A stretch of DNA of 64,000 nucleotides from Planctomycetales bacterium 71-10 (GTDB lineage Bacteria > Planctomycetota > Planctomycetia > Isosphaerales > Isosphaeraceae), in assembly GCA_001898385.1 (NCBI GenBank), contig MKTT01000050.1, forward strand, positions 94,489 to 158,488, in the 5' to 3' direction. The notes under the pieces were generated by a model. That model did no database searches, had not been told where the DNA came from, and worked only from the letters and a program-made list of their open reading frames with translations. Both the position numbers and the translations under genes were made by a program. Shown here piece by piece: positions 19,469-29,708 of the stretch. Each line of letters starts with the position of its first letter. The stretch's first letter is position 1.

Positions 19469-20679
19469 GGCTGGGCCTCCCGCAAGACGTCGGCCAGGAT
19501 CGCGCAGCCCTGGTCGATCTGCTCGTCGCTGATGGTCAACGCCGGCAAGAGCCGGACGACGTGGCCGTGGGTCGCGTTGATGAGGAGCCGGCGCGACAGG
19601 CACTGGGAGACGACGTCCGTGGCGTCGAACGTCAGGTCCAGGCCGATCATCGTCCCGAGGATCCGGATCTCCCGGACCTTCGCCGGCATCTCCTCGCGGA
19701 TCGCCTCGAACTGGGACCGGAACCGCTCGCCGATCTCCGCGCCCCGGGGGAGGAGCCGCTGGTCCTCGATGGTCTCCACCGTCGCCAGGCCGGCCCGGCA
19801 GGCGATCGGGTTGCCGCCGAAGGTCGAGGCGTGCATCCCCGGCTTGAGCGCGGCGGCGACCTCGGGCCGGGCCATCATCACGCCCGCGGCGATCCCGCCG
19901 GCCAGCGCCTTGGCGCAGGTCAGGACGTCGGGCGTGATGTTGGCGTGCTGGTAGGCGAACCACCTGCCGGTCCGGCCCATGCCCGTCTGGACCTCGTCCA
20001 GGATCAGCAGGGTCCCGGTGCGGTCGCACAGCTCGCGGAGGCGGGGCAGGTAGTCGGGCGAGGGGACCTTGACGCCCCCCTCGCCCTGGACCGGCTCCAG
20101 CATGACGGCGGCCGTCTGGTCGTCGATCGCCGCGGCGACGGCGTCGACGTCGTCGTACTTGACGTAGGTGAAGCCGGGGAGCATCGGCCCCAGGTGCTCG
20201 TGATACTTCGGCTGGGCGGTGGCCGTGAGGGCGGCGTAGGTCCGGCCGTGGAAGCCGCCTTCCATCGTGACGACCTTGAACTTCCCCTTCGCCGCGCCGT
20301 GGGCGCGGGCGACCTTGATGGCGGCCTCGTTGGCCTCGGCCCCGCTGTTGCAGAAGAAGCACTGGCCGCCGAACGACCGCTCGGAGAGGGCGCGGGCGAA
20401 GTCGCCCTGGGCCTCCATGTACCAGGTGTTCGGGACGTGGATCAGCCGGCCGACCTGGTCGCGCACGGCCTCGACGACCCGCGGCGGGCAGTGGCCGATG
20501 AGGTTACAGCCCCAGCCGGGGAAGAAGTCCAGGTAGCGCCTCCCCTCGGCGTCCCAGATCCAGGAGTTCTCGCCGCGGACGAGCGAGACCGGGTAGCGCC
20601 GGTAGTTCGGCACGACGTAGCGTTCGAACTCGGCGATGGTCTCCTGCGAGGACGCGTGGGAGGTGGGCGCGTGTGCCAA
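19465..20679 (-). CDS. argD: Acetylornithine aminotransferase
   Basis: The product is 404 residues. This PLP enzyme converts N-acetylglutamate semialdehyde to N-acetylornithine. The class III aminotransferase blocks [59 protein letters not shown], and the PLP lysine in [13 protein letters not shown] are present. The most likely start is TTG at 20679, with GGAG nine bases upstream, since no ATG or GTG fits before the conserved region. Its stop overlaps the CTG proposed for argF. It lies 119 bp downstream of argB. Confidence 0.94.
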   Translation of the reverse strand: MAHAPTSHASSQETIAEFERYVVPNYRRYPVSLVRGENSWIWDAEGRRYLDFFPGWGCNLIGHCPPRVVEAVRDQVGRLIHVPNTWYMEAQGDFARALSERSFGGQCFFCNSGAEANEAAIKVARAHGAAKGKFKVVTMEGGFHGRTYAALTATAQPKYHEHLGPMLPGFTYVKYDDVDAVAAAIDDQTAAVMLEPVQGEGGVKVPSPDYLPRLRELCDRTGTLLILDEVQTGMGRTGRWFAYQHANITPDVLTCAKALAGGIAAGVMMARPEVAAALKPGMHASTFGGNPIACRAGLATVETIEDQRLLPRGAEIGERFRSQFEAIREEMPAKVREIRILGTMIGLDLTFDATDVVSQCLSRRLLINATHGHVVRLLPALTISDEQIDQGCAILADVLREAQP

Positions 20680-20798
20680 GGGGGATGGCTCCAAGGACGG
20701 GGGGCGACGGCGAGGCCGCCTCGCCCCCGCATCGGCGGCGGATGGGGAGTTGGAGGATGGGGCCGGGGGCCGCGGACGTCGCGGCCCCCGAGGGCGGA

Positions 20799-21758
20799 TC
20801 AGCGGACGAGGACCGGCCGCCTGCCGCCGGGGGAGGCGCGGTCGGCGTGCTCGTCGCGGGCGATCTCGGTGCCGACGCCGCTCTCGGTGAAGATCTCCAG
20901 GAGCAGCGAGTGCCGCAGCCGGCCGTCGATGATGTGCGTCTTCCGCACGCCGGCCTCCAGGCTCGTCAGGCACGCCTCGACCTTGGGGATCATCCCCCTG
21001 TCGATGACCCCCTCGCGGATCAGTTCGCGGCATTCGTCGGGGGTCAGGCCCGGGATCAGGCTGGAGGGCTGGCGGCGGTCGCGGAGGATGCCGGGGGTGT
21101 CGGTCAGGAAGACGAGCTTGTCGGCCCGGAGCGCCTGGGCGACGGCCGCGGCGGCGGTGTCGGCGTTGACGTTCAGGAGCTTCCCCTCCTCGTCCTCGTC
21201 CTCGGCCAGCGAGGGGAGGACGGGGACGACGCCGGCGAGGCAGAGGTTCTCGATCGGCGGCACGTCGACCTCGGTCACCTCGCCCACCCGGCCCAGGTCG
21301 AGGGGCTCGCCGTCGTCGCCGGGCATGGCGAGCCGGCGGCCGTAGAGGCACTGGTGGGTCTTGTGGTGCAGGCCCGACGCCCGGCCGCCGAACTTGTTGA
21401 TGTGCCGCTCGATGTCGGCGTTGATCTCCTCGGCCAGCACCCGGGCGACGATCTCCAGCGTGGCGTCGTCGGTGTAGCGGCGGCCCTTGACCCAGCGCGG
21501 GGTGAGCCCGGCCTTCTCCATCGCGATCGTGATCGCCTTGCCGCCGCCGTGGACCACCACCGGCCGCATGCCGACGGTCTGCATGAAGACGACGTCCACC
21601 AGCAGCGCCCGGAGCGACTCGGGGTCTTCCATCACCGACCCGCCGACCTTGATGACGGTGAACCGGCCGTGGAACTTGCGCATGTAGCCGAGGGCCGCGA
21701 TCAGGACGTCGGCCTTCTGGATCGCCTCTTCGTACACGGGTCGGCCCCTCACCCCCAT
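20799..21758 (-). CDS. argB: Acetylglutamate kinase
   Basis: The product is 319 residues as drawn. ArgB phosphorylates N-acetylglutamate, usually the feedback-controlled step of arginine synthesis. TVIKVGGSVMED, RPVVVHGGGKAIT, NADTAAAAVAQALRADKLVFLTDTPGIL and GMIPKVEACL are diagnostic of the amino-acid kinase fold. The ATG at 21758 has a poor ribosome binding site; a GTG at 21737 sits 7 nt after GAGGGG and would give VYEEAIQKADVL, closer to the usual family N-terminus, so it may be the true start. First gene of the argB-argD-argF-rph series. Confidence 0.95.
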   Translation of the reverse strand: MGVRGRPVYEEAIQKADVLIAALGYMRKFHGRFTVIKVGGSVMEDPESLRALLVDVVFMQTVGMRPVVVHGGGKAITIAMEKAGLTPRWVKGRRYTDDATLEIVARVLAEEINADIERHINKFGGRASGLHHKTHQCLYGRRLAMPGDDGEPLDLGRVGEVTEVDVPPIENLCLAGVVPVLPSLAEDEDEEGKLLNVNADTAAAAVAQALRADKLVFLTDTPGILRDRRQPSSLIPGLTPDECRELIREGVIDRGMIPKVEACLTSLEAGVRKTHIIDGRLRHSLLLEIFTESGVGTEIARDEHADRASPGGRRPVLVR

Positions 21759-21897
21759 GAGAATGCGCTCGCCTGGAGCAAACCGCCATTGTGCCGGCCG
21801 GGCGCGTGCTTGTAAAGACCGCTCGCCATCGTCGACCCCCCGCGTCGCGGGATTCGGTCGCGACGGACCGTTCGAACATTCCGGAGGGGGCGGACGA

Positions 21898-21925
21898 TTC
21901 CCACGGTCGAAACCGCGTGTAGAAT
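21898..21925 (+). promoter_or_regulatory. Possible gltA promoter
   Basis: TTCCCA (21898-21903) and TAGAAT (21920-21925) are separated by 16 bp, about 79 bp before the gltA ATG, in the divergent argB-gltA gap. The -10 is good, the -35 weak. Confidence 0.35.
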
Positions 21926-22003
21926 GGGGTATTCAGACGACTGGTTTCGACGGCGGATTTCTTGGCGGCCGGCGCCGCGGGCGAGGCCGCGTGGAGAGAG
22001 GCG

Positions 22004-23296
<1,293 letters not shown>

Positions 23297-23532
23297 GCCG
23301 AGGCGTCCGAAGGGCGCGGGTCCGTTCGTCCATCGCCGGGCCCGGTTGCCGCGTCGTAAAACCTGGTCTTGAGTGTGATTGCGTCGGAATCGTCTTGGCT
23401 TCGATCGTCGATTTCGAAGTGGTTTTCTGCAAGAGTACCGTGGCGGTCGACCTCGGAGACGATCTGCCCCGGCTCGCATCGATAGGGCGTATCTTTTCGA
23501 CCCGTGATTGAGTCGGGATGGGAAGATGAACG

Positions 23533-23699
23533 GCGTCCCCTCTCCCGCCGGGGAAGGGCCGCCCGGAGGGCTGGGTGAGGGTCGTCGGACCTGTAGAGAC
23601 AGCCCCGGTTGATGGCCGGCGCGCCCGGTATGCCTTCCGCGCTCCGACGACCCTCACCCGCCGCTGCGCGGCTACCCTCTCCCGGCGGGAGAGGGGACG
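23533..23699. repeat. Palindromic element, divergent relative of the structured repeat
   Basis: It has the same plan as the ~192-bp repeats but different bases: terminal arms related to CCCCTCTCCC/GGGAGAGGGG, and a perfect 17-bp central stem (23573-23589 with 23643-23659) enclosing a short middle. The right part adds a CCGCTGCGCGG hairpin in the position of hairpin D. The GGTGAGGGT/ACCCTCACC core is of a kind widely seen in GC-rich bacterial genomes. Confidence 0.75.
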
Positions 23700-23986
23700 A
23701 TATGAACGACTTGGAACTCGCCTTTTCCCATAAGCTTCCGGGCCGCCAGGATATAGCCGTATCGATGACCGCCCAGAGTGCGGGCCCGCCGACGGCTGGG
23801 CCGGCGGGTCCTCTCGATCCTGCCGGGTTTTCAAGGAGCGCTGGCATCCTCGTCGTGGGGATGATCCGCGGAGATTGCCCCGAGATTTCAGGAATTCCGC
23901 GGCCGGCGCGAATAATTGGGTAGAAGGCTCATGACGAGCATCCTTCCACCTCATGGCGCTTCGTCGAAGAGATTCGGGATGCGAGC

Positions 23987-24178
23987 GATGAACGTCCTTC
24001 CCCCCTCGCGGGGGAAGGTGGCCCGAAGGGCCGGATGAGGGGGACGACGCGCCAGACGGCCGTCGGGCGCTAGGGCGGCCCCATCGGGCGGGCCTTCGAA
24101 TTGCGGCGGCGCCCGCGCTTCGCGTCCCCCTCATCTGACGCCTTCGGCGTCTGTCTTCCCCCGCAAGGGGGGAAGATC
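23987..24178 (+). repeat. Structured palindromic repeat, copy 2
   Basis: Same orientation and order of hairpins as copy 1, with hairpin B as GGCCC GAA GGGCC and hairpin D as GACGCC TTC GGCGTC. The left end is CGATGAACG rather than CATCRTAACG and the right end AAGATC rather than AAGACGTC, so its borders have drifted. It lies about 170 bp before mscL. Confidence 0.9.
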
Positions 24179-24347
24179 GTCTTCGATCCGCATCGACACG
24201 TTTTCGACTCAGTTCCACGAGGGGAGGGATGTCGTCCGAGGGCTCTGAAGGACGGATGCAACTCGGAGGGAAGCTGCTGTAGGGGGGCTGCGGCATGCCG
24301 TTCGCGGTCCGGTCGGGAACGAACACGACCCATCCGGAGCGGCAGCC

Positions 24348-24797
24348 ATGATGAAGGATTTCGACCCGGCTCTTCAGGCGTGGAGCCTGCTGGACCAGTT
24401 CAAGAAATTCGCCTTCAAGGGGAATGTGGTCGACCTGGCGGTCGGCGTGGTGATCGGCACGGCGTTCGGCAAGATCGTCGACTCGCTGGTCAAGAGCATC
24501 ATCATGCCGCTGCTGAGCGTCGTGCTCCCCGCCCAGAGGCGGTACCAGGACTGGACCTGGACCATCCAGGGCAAGGCGATCCCCTACGGCCAGTTCCTCG
24601 CGGAGGTCGTGAACTTCCTGATCGTCGCGGCGGCGCTCTTCTTCTTCGTGGTCAAGTTCCTCGGCTGGCTGATGCACACGCGCCAGGAGGAGGAGGCCAA
24701 GCCCGCCCCCCCGCCGACCCGGGACCAGCAGCTTTTGGAGGAGATCCGCGACCTCCTCAAGGCGCGGGGCGAGGCGTCGCCCTCGGCACGTCCTTGA
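24348..24797 (+). CDS. mscL: Large-conductance mechanosensitive channel
   Basis: The product is 149 residues. MscL is a pentameric inner-membrane channel that opens under hypo-osmotic stress. The first helix (FKGNVVDLAVGVVIGTAFGKIVDSLVKSIIMPLL) and the second (VNFLIVAAALFFFVVKFLGWLM) are typical, joined by a short periplasmic loop, and the C-terminal helix (TRDQQLLEEIRDLLKAR) forms the cytoplasmic bundle. The start has GGAGCGGCAGCC upstream; a second ATG follows at once. The last 41 bp overlap antisense the end of apbE. Confidence 0.96.
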   Translation: MMKDFDPALQAWSLLDQFKKFAFKGNVVDLAVGVVIGTAFGKIVDSLVKSIIMPLLSVVLPAQRRYQDWTWTIQGKAIPYGQFLAEVVNFLIVAAALFFFVVKFLGWLMHTRQEEEAKPAPPPTRDQQLLEEIRDLLKARGEASPSARP

Positions 24798-25782
24798 ACC
24801 GCTTCGACTCGTATCGTCGGACCGCCCCGCCTTCCTCGCGCGTGTAGACGGCCGCCGCGCCGGGGATCGAGTCGATCCACGCCAGGCCCTCCTCGCGGCC
24901 CATCATGTAGGCGGTCGTCTCCAGGGCGTCGGCGGTGGTCCCGTCGGGGGCGACCACCGTCACGCTGGCCCGCTCCTCGAAGGCCCGGCCGGTCTTCGGG
25001 TCGATGATGTGGGAGTAGCGGCGGCCGTCGATGATCACGAACCGCTCGGCGTCGCCCGAGGTGGACGTGGCGCAGTCCTTGAGGCTGAGGTAGATCTCGG
25101 GGGCCTGCTTCGACGGCTCCAGCGTCGCCACGCCGATCGTCCAGCCGTCGGAGCCGGGGGGGGGGCCGGAGACCACGATGTCGCCGGCGCCGGCGACCAG
25201 GGCGCGGTCGACGCCGTGCTCGCGGAGGACGTCGATCGCCGCCTGCGAGGCCAGGCCCTTGGCGATGCCGCCGACGTCCAGCTTCATGCCGGGGCGCGTC
25301 AGCCGGACGGTCCGGGCCGCGGGGTCGAGGATCAGCTTGTCCATGCCGACGAGCGGGAGGGCCTCGGCGAGCTTCTCCGGGTCGGGGAGCTTGCGCTCGC
25401 GGCGCGCCCGCCGCCAGAGCCGGCCGACGGGGGCGATGGTCGGGTCGAGGAGGCCGCCCGATTTCTCGTACCAGGCCCGCGACTCCTCCAGCACGCGGAA
25501 CAGGTCGGGCCCCACGGCGACCGGCGGCCCCCCGGCCGAGCCGGCGAGCCGCGAGAGTTCGCTCTCCGGGTCGTAGTCGCTGAGGGCCGCATCGAGACGG
25601 GCGATGCGATCGAACGCGGCGCGGGACGCGCGTCTGGCGGCCCCTTCGTCCGCGCAGTATAAGAGAACCTTGAACGGGCTCCCCATGTGCGTCTCGACGA
25701 ACTCATAGCGTTGAAGCTCGCCCGCGCCGGCCCGAGCGACCGCCGCGGCGACGAGGATCCAGGCGCCCAGGCGCACGCCCAT
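24757..25782 (-). CDS. apbE: FAD:protein FMN transferase (ApbE)
   Basis: The product is 341 residues. ApbE attaches FMN covalently to a Thr in target proteins such as Nqr/Rnf subunits and acts in the periplasm. A Sec signal peptide (GAWILVAAAVARAGAG) precedes the ApbE domain: MGSPFKVLLYC, LSDYDPESELSRL, DVGGIAKGLASQAAIDVL, AGAGDIVVSG and YSHIIDPKTGRAF with the Mg-binding DGTTADALETTAY block. The ATG at 25782 lies in CCATGG; a GTG at 25797 is an alternative. Its end overlaps the mscL gene. No flavinylation target is seen in the window. Confidence 0.93.
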   Translation of the reverse strand: MGVRLGAWILVAAAVARAGAGELQRYEFVETHMGSPFKVLLYCADEGAARRASRAAFDRIARLDAALSDYDPESELSRLAGSAGGPPVAVGPDLFRVLEESRAWYEKSGGLLDPTIAPVGRLWRRARRERKLPDPEKLAEALPLVGMDKLILDPAARTVRLTRPGMKLDVGGIAKGLASQAAIDVLREHGVDRALVAGAGDIVVSGPPPGSDGWTIGVATLEPSKQAPEIYLSLKDCATSTSGDAERFVIIDGRRYSHIIDPKTGRAFEERASVTVVAPDGTTADALETTAYMMGREEGLAWIDSIPGAAAVYTREEGGAVRRYESKRFKDVPRATPRPAP

Positions 25783-25879
25783 GGGTACACGAGCCACGAC
25801 ATCCCCCCGCCGATCGTCCTCCGTCTCGCCGCCCGGGGACCGCCCCCGGCCGAGCCTCGACCCGCTGGAGCATATCAAA

Positions 25880-26929
<1,050 letters not shown>

Positions 26930-27065
26930 GGGCCCCGACGATCATCGCCCCGCCGCAGCCGCACGCTCGGATGGTGTAGAGACAGTCAGTCCGGGGCGGC
27001 GACGGAGCCGGCCGCGTGAGGCCCGATCCGTCCCGCCTTCCCCTTCCCCCCGGAGTCGCCGAGTC

Positions 27066-28331
27066 ATGACCGATCCGAACCGCCGCTCGTTCCTCAAGGC
27101 TTCGTCGGCCGCCGCCGCCGGGCTCGCCTTCCTGCCCAACGCCCACGCCCGCGGCAACGACGTCATCAAGGTCGGCCTGGTCGGCTGCGGCGGCCGGGGC
27201 ACCGGCGCCGTCGACAACATCTGCGAGGCCGCCGGCACCACCTACAACATCAAGATCGTCGCCATGGGCGACGTCTTCGAAGACCACCTGCGGAACTGCC
27301 GCGAGGCCACGAAGAACGGCGGGAACTCGAAGGACAAGTACGACGTCTCCGACGATCGCTGCTTCGTCGGCCTGGACGCGTACAAGAAGGTCATCGAGGC
27401 CAGCGACCTGGTCATCCTCGCCACGCCGCCGGGCTTCCGCCCGCAGCACATCGAGGCCGTGATCGAGGCCGGCAAGAACCTGTTCACCGAGAAGCCCGTC
27501 GCCGTCGACGGCACCGGCATCCGCAAGGTGCTGGCCGCGGCCGACAAGGCCAAGGAGAAGAAGCTGGCCGTCGTCGCCGGCACCCAGCGCCGGCACCAGC
27601 CGGGCTACCTTGAGAGCCTGAAGCGGATCCACGACGGCGCCATCGGCGAGGTCAACGGCGGCCAGGTCTACTGGAACCAGGGCTCCATCTGGGCCAACAA
27701 GCGGCAGCCCGAGTGGAGCGACGTCGAGTACCAGCTCCGCAACTGGTACCACTTCCTCTGGCTGTGCGGCGACCACATCGTCGAGCAGCACGTCCACAAC
27801 CTGGACGTCGCCAACTGGGCCGTCGGCGCCCACCCCGTCCGCGCCGTCGGCATGGGCGGCCGGCAGCAGGTCGCCGGGCCGGAGCTGGGCCAGAGCTACG
27901 ACCACTTCGCCGTCGACTACGAGTACCCCAACGACGTCCACATCATGTCGATGTGCCGCCAGATCCCCGGCTGCGAGAACAACGTCTCCGAGACGATCGT
28001 CGGGACGAAGGGCCGGTTCCAGAGCAACGGCTACCGCTTCTCCGGCGCGAACAAGGAGCGGATCCGCGTCCACGACGGCAACGCCTACGTCCACGAGCAC
28101 ACCCACCTGCTGGAGAGCATCGTCTCCGGCCAGCCGCTCAACGAGCTGCGCCAGGTCGCCGAGAGCACGCTGACGGCGATCATGGGCCGGATGTCGGCCT
28201 ACACCGGCAAGGCCGTGACGTGGGAGGAGGCCCTCAACTCCAAGCTCGACACCTTCCCGAAGGACCTGACCATCAAGGGGAGCCTCGCCGAGCCCGAGTT
28301 CCCCCGCCCGGGCGTCACCGAGCTGATCTGA
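27066..28331 (+). CDS. Tat-exported Gfo/Idh/MocA oxidoreductase
   Basis: The product is 421 residues. The N-terminus NRRSFLKASSAAAAG is a twin-arginine signal, so it is exported folded with its cofactor. The Rossmann domain starts VKVGLVGCGGRGTGAV (KVGLVGCGGRG) and includes LATPPGFRPQHIEAVIEAGKN and EKPVAVDGTG; the C-terminal substrate domain has QVYWNQGS, HNLDVANWAVGAHPV and GRFQSNGYRF. This is the large planctomycete group of NAD(P)-dependent sugar or inositol dehydrogenases. The substrate is unknown. It lies between an FGE-like gene and a ThuA gene, a common neighbourhood for polysaccharide breakdown in this phylum. Confidence 0.93.
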   Translation: MTDPNRRSFLKASSAAAAGLAFLPNAHARGNDVIKVGLVGCGGRGTGAVDNICEAAGTTYNIKIVAMGDVFEDHLRNCREATKNGGNSKDKYDVSDDRCFVGLDAYKKVIEASDLVILATPPGFRPQHIEAVIEAGKNLFTEKPVAVDGTGIRKVLAAADKAKEKKLAVVAGTQRRHQPGYLESLKRIHDGAIGEVNGGQVYWNQGSIWANKRQPEWSDVEYQLRNWYHFLWLCGDHIVEQHVHNLDVANWAVGAHPVRAVGMGGRQQVAGPELGQSYDHFAVDYEYPNDVHIMSMCRQIPGCENNVSETIVGTKGRFQSNGYRFSGANKERIRVHDGNAYVHEHTHLLESIVSGQPLNELRQVAESTLTAIMGRMSAYTGKAVTWEEALNSKLDTFPKDLTIKGSLAEPEFPRPGVTELI

Positions 28332-28418
28332 CCCGAGCCTGCGAGGGCGGGGCGTCGCGCGGGATCGCCCGCGCCGCCCCGCCCTTCCTTTTCCCCGACC
28401 GCCGCGGATTTGGGCGGC

Positions 28419-28612
28419 CATCGTAACGGCCTTCCCCCCTGGCGGGGGAAGGTGGCCCGCAGGGCCGGATGAGGGGGAAGACGAGCGAGACGGCCGTCGG
28501 GTCGCAAGGACGGCCCATCCGGGCGGGCTTGCGAAATCCAACGGTGCCTGTGCTTCGCGTCCCCCTCATCTGACGCCTTCGGCGTCTGTCTTCCCCCGCC
28601 AGGGGGGAAGAT
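28419..28612 (+). repeat. Structured palindromic repeat, copy 3
   Basis: Left end CATCGTAACGG, then hairpins A, B (with a GCA loop: GGCCC GCA GGGCC), strand C, middle, C', D and E in the standard order. It fills most of the 359-bp gap between the Gfo/Idh gene and the ThuA gene and lies about 80 bp before the ThuA start. Confidence 0.9.
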
Positions 28613-28690
28613 CGGTCGCGTCGAGACCCCCTCAAGATCCATAACGGCCAGTCCATCTTTCCCACGAACCAGCGCACCAGGGGACGCCCC

Positions 28691-29569
28691 ATGACCCGAC
28701 ACCGCACCCTCGGCCTCGCGGCCGTCCTGCTCGCGGCGGGGGCCGCGACGGCCGCCGCGGCGGAGCCGACCAAGATCGTCCTCATCGCCGGCCGGCCCAG
28801 CCACGGGCCCGGCGAGCACGAATTCAACGCCGGCTGCAAGCTGATGGCGAAGTGCCTGGCCGAGGTCCCCGGCGTCGCGCCCGTCGTCGTCGAGGGGGGC
28901 TGGCCGAAGGACGAGGCCGTCTTCGACGGCGCGAAGGCCCTGATCTTCTTCATGGACGGCGGCGCAGGCCACCCCGCCATCCAGGGCGATCACGCGAAGA
29001 CGATCCAGAAGCTCGTCGACAAGGGCGTCGGCCTGGGCTTCATGCACTACGGCGTCGAGGTCCCCAAGGGGGAGCCCGGCGACAAGTTCCTCGACTGGAT
29101 CGGCGGCTACTACGAGACCGGCTACTCCACCAACCCGCACTGGAAGGCCGCCATCGAGAGCCTGCCGGAGCACCCCATCACGCGCGGCGTGAAGCCGTTC
29201 GCCGTGACCGACGAGTGGTACTACAGCATCCGCTTCCGCCCGGAGATGAAGGGGGTCACGCCGATCCTGGTGGCCAAGCCCGACGACGCCACCCGCGACA
29301 CCTCGCACACCTCCCCGGCCGGCCCGTACAAGCACATCCAGGCGGCCAGGGGCCGGCCCGAGGTGCTGGCCTGGGCCGTCGAGCGCCCCGACGGCGGCCG
29401 AGGCTACGGCTTCACCGGCGGGCACGCGCACGCCAACTGGGGCGACCCCGACTTCCGCAAGCTCAACCTGAACGCCGTCCTCTGGACCGCCGGCCTCGAC
29501 GTCCCCGCCGGCGGCGTCGAGTCGAAGGTCTCGCCCGAGGAACTCAAGCAGAACCTCGACCCCAAGTGA
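28691..29569 (+). CDS. Exported ThuA domain protein
   Basis: The product is 292 residues. A Sec signal peptide (GLAAVLLAAGAATAAAA) precedes a ThuA fold related to class I glutamine amidotransferases, as seen in trehalose-utilisation genes: KIVLIAGRPSHGPGEHEF, ALIFFMDGGAGHP, GLGFMHYGVEVPKG and the C-terminal RGYGFTGGHAHANWGD. In planctomycetes such proteins lie beside Gfo/Idh/MocA enzymes, as here, and some have been assigned to 3-keto-sugar metabolism; the exact activity is not established by the sequence. It is followed by hairpins at 29581-29661. Confidence 0.9.
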   Translation: MTRHRTLGLAAVLLAAGAATAAAAEPTKIVLIAGRPSHGPGEHEFNAGCKLMAKCLAEVPGVAPVVVEGGWPKDEAVFDGAKALIFFMDGGAGHPAIQGDHAKTIQKLVDKGVGLGFMHYGVEVPKGEPGDKFLDWIGGYYETGYSTNPHWKAAIESLPEHPITRGVKPFAVTDEWYYSIRFRPEMKGVTPILVAKPDDATRDTSHTSPAGPYKHIQAARGRPEVLAWAVERPDGGRGYGFTGGHAHANWGDPDFRKLNLNAVLWTAGLDVPAGGVESKVSPEELKQNLDPK

Positions 29570-29632
29570 CCCCCCGGGGCGGGTCGGCTTGATTTCGGCC
29601 GACCCAACCCGCAACCTGGAAGGCTCCGGCCG

Positions 29633-29661
29633 CGCGCCCGGGCCCGGCAAGCCCGGGCGCG
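29633..29661 (+). terminator. Hairpin downstream of the ThuA gene
   Basis: A perfect 11-bp GC stem (29633-29643 with 29651-29661) and 7-nt loop lie 64 bp after the ThuA stop, with CTTTT about 10 nt further on. A smaller 8-bp hairpin (29581-29588 with 29598-29605) precedes it. Termination is plausible but the U-tract is weak. Confidence 0.45.
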
Positions 29662-29708
29662 GGCGTTCGGCTTTTCGAACCGATCCAATCAGGGAAGGAC
29701 CCATCCCC

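Larger units (their letters stand above)
23297..24347. other. Intergenic region carrying two palindromic elements
   Basis: This 1051-bp stretch between gltA and mscL holds no supportable gene. It contains a divergent palindromic element at 23533-23699 and structured repeat copy 2 at 23987-24178. The sequence on either side of them is visibly less GC-rich than the coding regions. Open frames here have low-complexity translations. Confidence 0.7.

Noticed and set aside
23297..24347. Small genes in the gltA-mscL gap
   Set aside because: The open frames cross the palindromic repeats, lack ribosome binding sites and have low-complexity translations.
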